Assembly: GCA_025924715.1 (NCBI GenBank)
Contig: JAICHV010000008.1
Coordinates: 1 to 64,000 of the forward strand
DNA: 64,000 bases
Direction of reading: 5' to 3'
Source: Alphaproteobacteria bacterium
Lineage (GTDB): Bacteria > Pseudomonadota > Alphaproteobacteria > Micropepsales > Micropepsaceae
The notes beneath the pieces are model-generated. The model ran no database searches. It was not told the DNA's origin and saw nothing but the letters and a program-made list of their open reading frames with translations. Below, one piece after another: positions 36,147 through 43,444 of the stretch (position 1 is its first letter; the number at the start of each line of letters is the position of its first letter). A program made the translations under genes and the position numbers.

Positions 36147-36171
36147 AACAGCCGCAGATTTGGATCGTTCC
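36147..36171 (-). promoter_or_regulatory. EcfG-type promoter (GTT core intact)
   Basis: Minus strand GGAAC (36167-36171), 16 bases, TGTT (36147-36150); only the first -10 base differs from CGTT. It ends 30 bases before the ATG at 36117. Confidence 0.55.
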
Positions 36172-36188
36172 TTCGAGCGAAGGCGGCT

Positions 36189-36593
36189 CTACATGCCCCT
36201 GTAGCCGGGCTGGGCCGCTTTTTGCTGGGGCGCTTTGGAAGCAGCGCGGGCCGTTTTGGCCGATGCCTGTTTGGCTTTGTGTGTCAAAGGCAAAGACGCG
36301 GGGCGAGGCAAGAGGTCCGGCGAGGCCGCAGCCACCTGATTTTGTTCTTCGATAATATTCGCCTCGCGCATCTTTTCGCGCTGCGCGGCCGGAAGCGAGT
36401 CGACGGTTCCGGCCACCACGCCATTGTGAATGGGGGCCAAGGCGGGTGTCGGCGGGATGGGGACCTTGGGCGGGGCCTGCACGTTCACCCCGGTCACCGC
36501 CTCATTATCGTTGTTCTGCGCCGGCGTCTGGGCCGGAGCATAGGTCCCCGAAAGCAGGAAAGCCGCAACGGCGCAGGCCAGAGCATTTCGCAT
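36189..36593 (-). CDS. Small exported Pro/Ala-rich protein
   Basis: 134 residues. Signal peptide 1-20 (cleavage near APA-Q), a Pro-rich stretch (PPKVPIPPTPAL), a charged helix (AAQREKMREANIIEEQNQ) and a Lys/Ala-rich tail (HKAKQASAKTARAASKAP), which is histone H1-like in composition. Likely periplasmic; function unknown. First of the three small stress-type genes. Confidence 0.7.
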   Translation of the reverse strand: MRNALACAVAAFLLSGTYAPAQTPAQNNDNEAVTGVNVQAPPKVPIPPTPALAPIHNGVVAGTVDSLPAAQREKMREANIIEEQNQVAAASPDLLPRPASLPLTHKAKQASAKTARAASKAPQQKAAQPGYRGM

Positions 36594-36618
36594 AGAACCC
36601 TCCGTCAGGCCCCCATTT

Positions 36619-36644
36619 AACGCCCGGCGGCATATAAAGGTTCA
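36619..36644 (-). promoter_or_regulatory. EcfG-like promoter (one -35 mismatch)
   Basis: Minus strand TGAAC (36640-36644), 17 bases, CGTT (36619-36622), 26 bases before the ATG at 36593. A better -35 (GGAAC) lies further upstream but with wrong spacing. Confidence 0.45.
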
Positions 36645-36816
36645 GGCCCAGGTTCCCCTCGGCAGTGTTGGGGCAGGATGACCCTTTTGCAGGGACAGGC
36701 GGTGCTCAGCGCGGGTGGCGCGTAGCACGACACCCGCTACGAACACATTTGCAGACCAGTCTTCTTTTGAAGTTTGAGGGCATCGTCAATTGTAGAGGCT
36801 ATCTTGCCGTTCCGTA

Positions 36817-37156
36817 TTAAAAAATACGTCTTCTTATAACATCGTAACCGCCGAACAAATTCTTGGTCGCGTAGGTGACGCAAACCCCATAGCCGTAATC
36901 AACATGACCAAATGCTTCGAAGAATGCCTTTGTCGGCACGGGTATAGGATCATATTTTGCCGAAGCGGAATCTTTGAGATGGTCTCCCATGTAAGCCATG
37001 ATGATTTCGTTGTAGTTGCTGGGGAACGTCCCAAAGTCAGCATGCAGGATATCGACTTTCTGGACGTCGGTGTGGGCGCGTCCTGCACAACCGGCAACAG
37101 CTTCTGCCAATACTGAGCGCGATCAAAATACCCGGTCTCTTTGTAAAAATGGCCAA
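36817..37156 (-). pseudogene. Lipoprotein gene with a one-base frameshift in the signal peptide
   Basis: The main frame (36817-37110) lacks a good start and begins in VLAEAVAGCAG, whose VAGC is a lipobox. The preceding frame, from a TTG at 37156 with GGAG 5 bases upstream, reads AIFTKRPGILIALSI: a perfect signal-peptide start. Removing one G of the GG at 37107-37108 joins them into one lipoprotein of about 112 residues. The C-terminal part (YGVCVTYATKNLFGGYDV) recalls small lipoproteins ending in a KNxFGGY motif. Base composition is clearly AT-richer than the surroundings. Either a decayed gene or a sequencing error. Confidence 0.6.
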
Positions 37157-37359
37157 AGCTTCTCCGGGTTGGATGCGCTGCTGGTTTATCGCAGCTTCGA
37201 GACCACCAGCTTTCGCAAGCTGTAAAATCTTCTTACACGTTTTCCGTCTCGGAATTTTCCGGATTGAGCCGGGTACGGCCCATTCCCTGGCTTTTTAAAT
37301 TCAGCGGCAAGGCACAAAAGTTGCATCCGCTTCCACGGCAACCATAAAGGGATGGGGCG

Positions 37360-38559
37360 GTGTCGAGACCGATCTGCGTACTTTTTACGCATTACGGCGA
37401 CGATTGGATACGAGGCAGCGAAAGGGTTCTGCTTGACCTTTTAGGCGCCTTGGACAGGGATAAAATCTGTCCGATTGTTTGGTGTAATGGCGCTGAGATG
37501 TACGATGCAGCGCGGGCGGCGGGTTGCACAGCCTATCGTGACGACTTTCGACACATCCTCGATTACAGTTCGCCCAGACCGGATTTTTGGCATTATCTAG
37601 GCCTCATCAGGAAAGCCCGTGCGCTCTGCAAGAGGCATGATGTTCAGGTTTTACACTCTAACAGCCTCGCACCTACGCAATGGCTAGCACCGGCAAGTAT
37701 TCAATCCCGGCTTCCCCTGGTGACGCATTTGCATGCCAGCTATTTGCGCCGCAGCCGCTATGTCCTTGGCCTTCACGCCGCAACGCTGATTGTGGGCTGC
37801 TCAGATGCTGTGATCTCGGGCGCCCTGGCTGATGGTGTCGCGCCCAGTCGCGTGCGAGTGATTCCGAACGGGCTGGACTTTTCGCGGCTGAATGAGGCCG
37901 CCACGGACCTAAGGGCAACACTGCGCATTCCCGTGGAAAGCCAGGTGATTGCCTCTGTGGGCTCCCTGAAGCAGCTCAAAGGACACGACATCGTTATAAA
38001 CGCCTTTCGTTCCTTGCCCGGGGAGCCACACCTTATCCTTGCGGGAAGCGGCGAGGAAGAACGCAACCTGCGCCAACAGGCTGAGGTGTTGGGCATTGCC
38101 AAGCGCGTGCACTTCATCGGTGAAACGAAAAATACAGGCAGCGTTTACCGCGCGGCCGACATTTTTGCGCTGGGAACACGAAATGAAGCCTTTGGATTGG
38201 TCTTGGCAGAGGCCGGGTATTTCGGCCTTCCTTCGGTTTCGACCAAAGTCGGCGGCATCCCTCACGTCGTCCTGAACGGTCACACCGGCTTGTTGGTGAC
38301 ATCCAACGACACAACCCAGTTTCAAGTTGCTCTCGCAACCCTGGCGGCCGATCCGGCCCTTCGCCGCCGAATGGGCGCGGCGGCAACGCGCCACGTCGAA
38401 CAACACTTCAGCGCCCCTCGGATGGCGCGCGAGTTTGAAGGGATATATGCGCAGTTGGCCGAAACGCCGCGCCACCGCCTTGGCTGGCGGCAAGCGGTGC
38501 GCAACGTCGCGCGTCCCTATTCGAAGTTAGCACCCTTCGTTGAAAGGGTTGCGAGATGA
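37360..38559 (+). CDS. Family 4 glycosyltransferase
   Basis: 399 residues from a GTG at 37360 with AAGGGA upstream. GT-B fold: N-terminal acceptor domain with GSERVLLDLLGAL near residue 19 and LHSNSLAPTQW near 98, C-terminal donor domain with VASVGSLKQLKGHD near 206 and the nucleotide-sugar signature NEAFGLVLAEAGYFGLP near 283. It probably adds a sugar to a lipid-linked or surface glycan. GC content is lower than that of the neighbours. Its stop overlaps the start of a tiny membrane-protein gene. Confidence 0.9.
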   Translation: MSRPICVLFTHYGDDWIRGSERVLLDLLGALDRDKICPIVWCNGAEMYDAARAAGCTAYRDDFRHILDYSSPRPDFWHYLGLIRKARALCKRHDVQVLHSNSLAPTQWLAPASIQSRLPLVTHLHASYLRRSRYVLGLHAATLIVGCSDAVISGALADGVAPSRVRVIPNGLDFSRLNEAATDLRATLRIPVESQVIASVGSLKQLKGHDIVINAFRSLPGEPHLILAGSGEEERNLRQQAEVLGIAKRVHFIGETKNTGSVYRAADIFALGTRNEAFGLVLAEAGYFGLPSVSTKVGGIPHVVLNGHTGLLVTSNDTTQFQVALATLAADPALRRRMGAAATRHVEQHFSAPRMAREFEGIYAQLAETPRHRLGWRQAVRNVARPYSKLAPFVERVAR

Positions 38560-38690
38560 CATGGTCCGGAATTTGGACAGACCATGGTTTTGTAAAGGAT
38601 AAGAGGGAACCAAAGGTCCTTCTTTGGTCCATAGCCGGTTTGGTTTGGGTGCTGGCCTTGGGCTGCCTGATTTGGGATAGCGTCTTGTAG
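38556..38690 (+). CDS. 44-residue single-span membrane protein, coupled to the glycosyltransferase
   Basis: The ATG overlaps the glycosyltransferase stop (ATGA at 38556-38559). The product has a polar N-terminus (MTWSGIWTDHGFVKDKREPK) and one transmembrane helix (VLLWSIAGLVWVLALGCLIW), ending DSVL. The overlap and the clean topology argue that it is real although it is below usual gene-calling size. It may anchor or regulate the glycosyltransferase. Confidence 0.6.
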   Translation: MTWSGIWTDHGFVKDKREPKVLLWSIAGLVWVLALGCLIWDSVL

Positions 38691-38694
38691 GAAC

Positions 38695-38799
38695 ATCGGC
38701 TGTCGCCGATTTGTCGAACCGTAGGTTCTTTCCTCAGCCGTGACCGCCAAAAAAAAGGGGCCACAAAGGGCCCCTTTTTCTGGCGGACAGGGTGGGATT
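38695..38799. repeat. Direct repeat A containing a copy of the tRNA-Ser 3' end
   Basis: 105 bp, nearly identical to 38877-38983 (three substitutions and two single-base indels). Its last 19 bases (38781-38799) equal the CCA end, discriminator, acceptor 3' strand and part of the T arm of tRNA-Ser at 38965. A bidirectional terminator hairpin (38749-38779; A8, GGGGCC stem, T5) lies within and would end the glycosyltransferase transcript. Confidence 0.85.
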
Positions 38800-38876
38800 G
38801 CGGCGAATATGCGCAGACGCATATTCAACGTCCTCGGCTGCGCCTCGGATCGCTCGGCTAACGCCTCGCGCCCAAA

Positions 38877-38983
38877 ATCGGCTGTCGCCGATTTTGTCGA
38901 ACAGTGGGTTCTTTCCTCAGCCGTGACCGCCAAAAAAAAGGGGCCGCAAAGGGCCCCTTTTTTCTGGCGGACAGGGTGGGATT
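38877..38983. repeat. Direct repeat B overlapping the tRNA-Ser 3' end
   Basis: 107 bp, the partner of 38695-38799, 182 bp away. It overlaps the true tRNA-Ser gene. The 77-bp spacer between the copies holds a perfect palindrome GAATATGCG-CAGA-CGCATATTC near 38805-38826. The layout suggests a duplicated attachment site or a tandem duplication. Confidence 0.85.
38932..38963 (-). terminator. Terminator of tRNA-Ser
   Basis: GGGGCC (38940-38945) pairs with GGCCCC (38952-38957) over a 6-base loop, flanked by an A8 run on the left and T6 on the right, so it works on either strand. It begins two bases after the encoded CCA end of tRNA-Ser. Confidence 0.75.
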
Positions 38984-39054
38984 CGAACCCACGGAGCCCT
39001 TGCAGGCTCGCCGCATTTCGAGTGCGGTGCCATCGACCACTCGACCACCTGTCC
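38965..39054 (-). tRNA. tRNA-Ser (CGA)
   Basis: 90 nt. Acceptor GGACAGG pairs with CCTGTCC, G73 and encoded CCA. The D arm starts GTCGAG, the anticodon loop is CTCGAAA (anticodon CGA, reads UCG), a long variable arm with GAGCC/GGCTC-type stem follows, then the T arm GTGGG-TTCGAAT-CCCAC. All of this fits a class II serine tRNA. Its 3' end is duplicated 184 bp downstream. Confidence 0.95.
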
Positions 39055-39139
39055 GCCGGCGGTGATAAGGGAGCGGCGCGGCCAAGGCAAGGTGTTTCAC
39101 CCGTGTGTGCGAGGGCCGGATTTGCGGTAAAACCGCTTC

Positions 39140-40120
39140 ATGGCCCAGACCCGGCTTGCTGCGAAAAACCTGTTGGCGCTGCTCTTGTGCTTGGCTTCGG
39201 CCGGCGCCGTTTTGGATCTCGCACCCGCCTTGGCCCAAGCCGCGCCGGACTGGGCCGCGGTCGAAACCGTCGAGGTCCAGGCGCCGCCCGGCCCCGCGCT
39301 ATGGCATGTGACGCGCGGCGAGTCCGAAGTCTGGATCCTGGCCACGGTCGGGCCGATGCCCACCGGCCTCACTTGGAATCGCTCCCTGCTCAACGAACTC
39401 ATCGACGGCGCCCACGCCGTGCTGATGCCGCCGCGCGCATCGATCGGCCTATTCGAAGGGGCGTGGCTGCTGCTGACCAATGGCTCCAAGCTCAGCCTGC
39501 CGCGCGGCCAGAGCCTGGAAGCGACCCTGCCGGGGAATTTGCGCGACCATCTCGTGGCGGTGCGCAGCGCACTGGGCCGTGACGAGGCGCGCTATCGCAC
39601 CGACAGTCCGGCCCGCGCCGCCTGGCGGCTGCAATCCGATTTCCAGGACAAGACCAAGCTGTCCGGCGCCGAGCCGCGCCGCATCGTGACGCAGATTGCC
39701 CGCGCCAAGCATGTGCCGCTCACCCCCATCGCCCAATACGATGTCGTCGACGCGATCAAGGACGTGCTCAATCTCAGTCCGGCGCAGCAACAGGCCTGCC
39801 TGGCAGAGGAATTGGAGGACATCGATCGGCTGGCGGCGCATGGCGCGGCGGCGGCGCAGGCCTGGGCGGTGGGCGATCTCAAGACGATGAAGGAAAATTA
39901 CGCCGACTCGCGGCTGCTGGACTGCGTCATCGCCGCCGCCAATTCCGTCGCCGACATCAATGAGCGCAGCGTCGCCGATACCACCGCCGCCATCGACAAG
40001 GCATTGGGGCAGAAAGGCAAGACCGTGGTGATGGTGGGCCTGGGACCCTTACTGCGCCGAAACGGCATCCTGCAGCGTCTGGCCGCCCAGGGCGCCGCCA
40101 TCGAAGGGCCGGCGGATTAG
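39140..40120 (+). CDS. TraB/GumN-family protein with degenerate motifs
   Basis: 326 residues. Signal peptide to ALA-Q (about residue 33), then a TraB/GumN (Tiki-like) domain: PALWHVTRGESEVWILATV at the start, QQACLAEELEDIDRL in the middle and TVVMVGLGPLLRRNGILQRL at the end. In active relatives the first motif is GT(I/V)H and the last G-x-x-H-L; here they read ATVG and GLGPL, so both His ligands are lost. It probably binds something without metal-dependent catalysis. Function unknown. Confidence 0.82.
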   Translation: MAQTRLAAKNLLALLLCLASAGAVLDLAPALAQAAPDWAAVETVEVQAPPGPALWHVTRGESEVWILATVGPMPTGLTWNRSLLNELIDGAHAVLMPPRASIGLFEGAWLLLTNGSKLSLPRGQSLEATLPGNLRDHLVAVRSALGRDEARYRTDSPARAAWRLQSDFQDKTKLSGAEPRRIVTQIARAKHVPLTPIAQYDVVDAIKDVLNLSPAQQQACLAEELEDIDRLAAHGAAAAQAWAVGDLKTMKENYADSRLLDCVIAAANSVADINERSVADTTAAIDKALGQKGKTVVMVGLGPLLRRNGILQRLAAQGAAIEGPAD

Positions 40121-40124
40121 GCCT

Positions 40125-40433
40125 TCAGTAATAGCGCGGGATCGGCCCGTTATGCGGCGTCATGCTGTCCGAAAGATCGAACATCACCTCATCGATATAG
40201 CACCAGCCCCAACCTTCCGGCGGGTCATAGCCTTCGATGATCGGGTGCTTGCTGCGATGATAATGTTTGGTGGCGTGCTTGTTCTTGGATTGATCGCAGC
40301 AGCCGACATGGCCGCAGGTGCGGCACAGGCGCAAGTGAAACCAGGCATCGCCCAGCTTCAGGCACTCCTCGCAGCCCAGCGCGCTGGGCGTGACGGTGCG
40401 GATCGTATCCAGATGCGAACAACGGCTAGCCAT
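40125..40433 (-). CDS. UBP-type zinc-finger protein
   Basis: 102 residues covering one zf-UBP domain: CSHLDTI, CEECLKLGDAWFHLRLC, CGHVGCCDQS and HYHRSKHPIIEG supply the Cys/His ligands. In eukaryotes this finger binds the ubiquitin C-terminus; bacterial copies have no known ligand. It lies 15 bp after the flavoprotein gene at 40449-42107 and is co-transcribed with it, so it may be that enzyme's partner. Confidence 0.92.
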   Translation of the reverse strand: MASRCSHLDTIRTVTPSALGCEECLKLGDAWFHLRLCRTCGHVGCCDQSKNKHATKHYHRSKHPIIEGYDPPEGWGWCYIDEVMFDLSDSMTPHNGPIPRYY

Positions 40434-40448
40434 GCGTCCCTCCCATCG

Positions 40449-42107
40449 TCAACCACCGATTTGCGCCGCGCGGTCCTGCGCCAGAAAGGCATGCAGCGCC
40501 GCCACCACTTGCGCGCCCTCGCCGACCGCGGCGGCGACGCGCTTGACCGAGCCGGCGCGCGCATCGCCGATGGCGAAAACCCCGTCCCGGCTGGTGGCCA
40601 GGGCATGGCGGCCATCCCCGCCGGTCACGACAAAGCCTTTGTCGTCCAGGGCGATGCCGCAGGCCGACATCCAGTCGGTGTTGGGCTCGGCGCCGATAAA
40701 CAGGAAGAGATGCGCGATGGGTTTGCGCTGCTCGGCCCCGCTGTCGCGGTTGCGCCAGGTCACCGTACTCAGCACGCCGTCCTTGCCCTCGAGCCCGCAA
40801 ATCTCGGTGCGGGTGATGATCTCGACATTGGCGAGCGATTTGATCCGTTCCACCAGATATTGCGACATGGTGGCTTCCAGTCCCGCCCCGCGCACGATCA
40901 GCCAGACTTTTTTGACCTGGCTGGCCAAATAGACCACGGCCTGACCGGCGGAATTGCCCGCCCCCACCAGCGCCACCTCCTGGCCGGCGCATAATTTGGC
41001 TTCCAGCGGCGAGGCCCAATAATGCACCGAGCCGGATTCGAATTCGGACAGATTGGCGATGGGCAGGCGCCGGTAGCGGGCGCCGCTGGCGATCACCACA
41101 CTGGCGGCGCGCACCGCTTCACCATTGCCCAGCGCGAGGCGGAAGCGCGCGCCCTGGCCATCGCCATCAAGCTGCGCCGCCTCATCGGGGATGGCGAATT
41201 CGGCGCCGAATTTCTGCGCCTGGTTATAGGCCCGGGCCATCAACGCGATGCCCGAAATGCCGGTGGGAAAACCCAGATAATTCTCGATCCGGGCCGAGGC
41301 GCCGGCCTGGCCGCCAAAGCTGCGGCAATCCAGGACAAAGGTGGCAAGGCCTTCCGAAGCGGCATAAACCGCCGCCGCCAGGCCCGCCGGTCCGGCACCG
41401 ACAATCACGGTGTCGTAGACGCGCGTGGGATCGATGCTGCGGACCAGGCCGATGCAGCGGGCCAATTCGCCCTCGCTGGGATTGCGCAGCAATTGCCCGC
41501 CCGGACACAGCACGATGGGAAGTTCTTCGGGGCGGATGTGAAATCGCGCCGTCAGCACGCCGGCGCAACTGTCGCTGGCGGAATCCAAAAAGCGGTGGGG
41601 ATGGCCGTTCCGGGCCAGAAAATTTTCCAGCCGCAACACATCGCCATTGCCGGCAGGTCCAATCACGATGGGCCCGCTCATCCCCGCTTCCAAAAGCCCG
41701 ACTCGGCGCAGGATCAGGGCGCGCATCAACCGCTCGCCCAATTCGGCTTCCTGCACCAGTAGATCGCGCAGTGCCCGCGGCGGCACCACGATCGCCTCCA
41801 GATCGGTCAGGGCGACGGCGTCGACCAGAGCGGGACGGTCCGACAATTGCGCCAGCTCGCCCAGGAAATTGCCGGGACCATGCTCGATGATCACCTCGCG
41901 GCCCAAGACGCTGCTCTGGCTCACTTCCAGCCGGCCGGACAACACGAAGACCAGGCCGGGGGATTTTTCGCCCGCCTTCACCACCATGCTGCCGGCGGGA
42001 AAATGCCGGATTTCGCCAAAACGTTTCAGCCGCGCTTCATCGGCGGCGCCCAGGGTGGGAAACATTTGCGCGCGGCGCGCGTCGATGGTCGGGGAGTTGA
42101 TGGCCAT
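40449..42107 (-). CDS. Cyclic-nucleotide-domain thioredoxin-reductase-like flavoprotein
   Basis: 552 residues. A cNMP-binding domain (about 15-130), a linker domain (140-225, thioredoxin-like), then an FAD/NAD(P)-binding module (230-550): VIVGAGPAGLAAAVYAASEG, ALVGAGNSAGQAVVYLAS and the FAD-closing GDGRHALATSRDGVFAIGD. Unlike thioredoxin reductase it has no CxxC redox motif; a lone Cys sits in EAKLCAG. It may pass electrons from NAD(P)H to a partner under control of cAMP, cGMP or another nucleotide. Followed at once by a UBP zinc-finger gene. Confidence 0.9.
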   Translation of the reverse strand: MAINSPTIDARRAQMFPTLGAADEARLKRFGEIRHFPAGSMVVKAGEKSPGLVFVLSGRLEVSQSSVLGREVIIEHGPGNFLGELAQLSDRPALVDAVALTDLEAIVVPPRALRDLLVQEAELGERLMRALILRRVGLLEAGMSGPIVIGPAGNGDVLRLENFLARNGHPHRFLDSASDSCAGVLTARFHIRPEELPIVLCPGGQLLRNPSEGELARCIGLVRSIDPTRVYDTVIVGAGPAGLAAAVYAASEGLATFVLDCRSFGGQAGASARIENYLGFPTGISGIALMARAYNQAQKFGAEFAIPDEAAQLDGDGQGARFRLALGNGEAVRAASVVIASGARYRRLPIANLSEFESGSVHYWASPLEAKLCAGQEVALVGAGNSAGQAVVYLASQVKKVWLIVRGAGLEATMSQYLVERIKSLANVEIITRTEICGLEGKDGVLSTVTWRNRDSGAEQRKPIAHLFLFIGAEPNTDWMSACGIALDDKGFVVTGGDGRHALATSRDGVFAIGDARAGSVKRVAAAVGEGAQVVAALHAFLAQDRAAQIGG

Positions 42108-42153
42108 GACCGCATTCTAGCGCGTCAGGCGCGTCCAGGGAAAGATAACGCGA

Positions 42154-42966
42154 TCATCTTCCTTCTCCCGCCAGCCAGGTCACGCCGGCGCGCGCGTCCA
42201 GCAGCGGCGCGATTTTCGCCAGCGCCTGGCGCATTTCGCCGTCGAAGCCGAAGGGGGGATTGAGCACCAAGAGGCCCGCCCCCGCCAATTTGCCTTCAGC
42301 GGCGGCGATGGTGATATCGATCCGCAGCGCCTTGCTGACGCCCATCGCCAGCACCTCGCCGCAGAAACGCTGCGCCTGGCTTGCCGATTTCACGGGGAAC
42401 CAGACCAGATAAATTCCCAAAGCAAAACGGCGCAGCGCCCCGCGCAACAGCTCGCCCAGGCTTTCGAATTCATCTCCCATCTCGAAAGGCGGATCGATCA
42501 CCACAAGCCCGCGCCGCTCGGGCGGCGGCAGCAGGCCCGGCAGCCGCGCGTAGCCATCTCCCTCTAGCGCCTTGGCTTTGCGCCAGGGCGCCAGCGCCTG
42601 TTTCAAAGCACCGAATTCCTCGGGATGTTTTTCGATTGCCACCAGCCGGTCTTGGGGCCGCAACAGTTTGGCGGCGATGACCGGCGAGCCGGGATATTGG
42701 TGCCCCTCGCCCGCGATCTCAAGATAACGTCCCGGCGCGCTGTCGCCGGCAAGCTGGCGCAATCTTTCGATCCCACCGCGCGCCTCGGCGGTCTTGCGCG
42801 CTTCCTCGCCCCCAAGATCATAGAGCCCGCGCCCGGCATGGGTGTCGATCACCGCGAAGGGGCTTTCTTTCTTGCGCAGGTGCAAAAGAATCGCCACCAG
42901 CGCCAAATGCTTGACCACATCGGCGAAATTTCCCGCGTGATAGGCGTGGCGGTAATTCAAGCGCAA
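42154..42966 (-). CDS. rlmJ: 23S rRNA (adenine-2030-N6)-methyltransferase
   Basis: 270 residues. N-terminus MRLNYRHAYHAGNFADVVKH is the RlmJ signature; VIDTHAGRGLYDL is the SAM loop and VVIDPPFEMGDEF the catalytic DPPF motif. It methylates A2030 of 23S rRNA as free RNA. Divergent from the PadR gene, with a shared 104-bp promoter region. Confidence 0.95.
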   Translation of the reverse strand: MRLNYRHAYHAGNFADVVKHLALVAILLHLRKKESPFAVIDTHAGRGLYDLGGEEARKTAEARGGIERLRQLAGDSAPGRYLEIAGEGHQYPGSPVIAAKLLRPQDRLVAIEKHPEEFGALKQALAPWRKAKALEGDGYARLPGLLPPPERRGLVVIDPPFEMGDEFESLGELLRGALRRFALGIYLVWFPVKSASQAQRFCGEVLAMGVSKALRIDITIAAAEGKLAGAGLLVLNPPFGFDGEMRQALAKIAPLLDARAGVTWLAGEGR

Positions 42967-43012
42967 GCTCCTTTGCCTTGCAGATATCGCAAAACCCGCC
43001 GCCGCAACAAGT

Positions 43013-43045
43013 GCATTGCATACATTGCAGAGCTATGTATAATGC
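43013..43045. promoter_or_regulatory. Promoter and operator of the PadR gene
   Basis: TTGCAT (43016-43021), 16 bases, then a perfect TATAAT (43038-43043). The same stretch is an inverted repeat: GCATT-GC-ATACAT, 9 bases, ATGTAT-AATGC, close to the ATAC/GTAT-type PadR operators. A repressor bound here would cover the promoter, so autoregulation is likely. Confidence 0.65.
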
Positions 43046-43070
43046 TTCTATGTAGCCGGCCGGAGCCGAA

Positions 43071-43442
43071 ATGATGGACGTGATGGAATTCAGCAAGGAT
43101 CTGATCGCGGCCTCCTCGACGCCGATCGTGCTGGCGATCCTGGCGGAAGGCGACAGCTATGGTTATGCCATCCTGGAGCGCGTCCGGGCCCTCTCCGGCG
43201 GGCGCATGGAATGGACCGACGGCATGCTGTATCCGGTCCTGCACCGGCTCGAACGATTGGGGTTCGTCAAGGCCCGGTGGGAAGGCGCCGATGGCGGCCG
43301 CCGGCGCAAATATTACCGCATCACCGCCCGCGGCCGCACCCAGCTCGCCGAAAGCCGAAAACAATGGGAAGCGGTGGACGGGGCGCTGCGCAATCTGTGG
43401 CAAGGCCTGATGTTTGCCGCGCCGCAGTTGCAGGGAGCCTAG
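43071..43442 (+). CDS. PadR-family transcriptional regulator
   Basis: 123 residues. Winged HTH of the PadR type: STPIVLAILAEGDSYGYAIL, GMLYPVLHRLERLGFVKARW and GGRRRKYYRITARG, with a short C-terminal dimer helix. These repressors usually control an adjacent membrane-protein gene. The next gene begins 3 bases after the stop. Operator-like repeat at 43013-43045. Confidence 0.94.
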   Translation: MMDVMEFSKDLIAASSTPIVLAILAEGDSYGYAILERVRALSGGRMEWTDGMLYPVLHRLERLGFVKARWEGADGGRRRKYYRITARGRTQLAESRKQWEAVDGALRNLWQGLMFAAPQLQGA

Positions 43443-43444
43443 CC

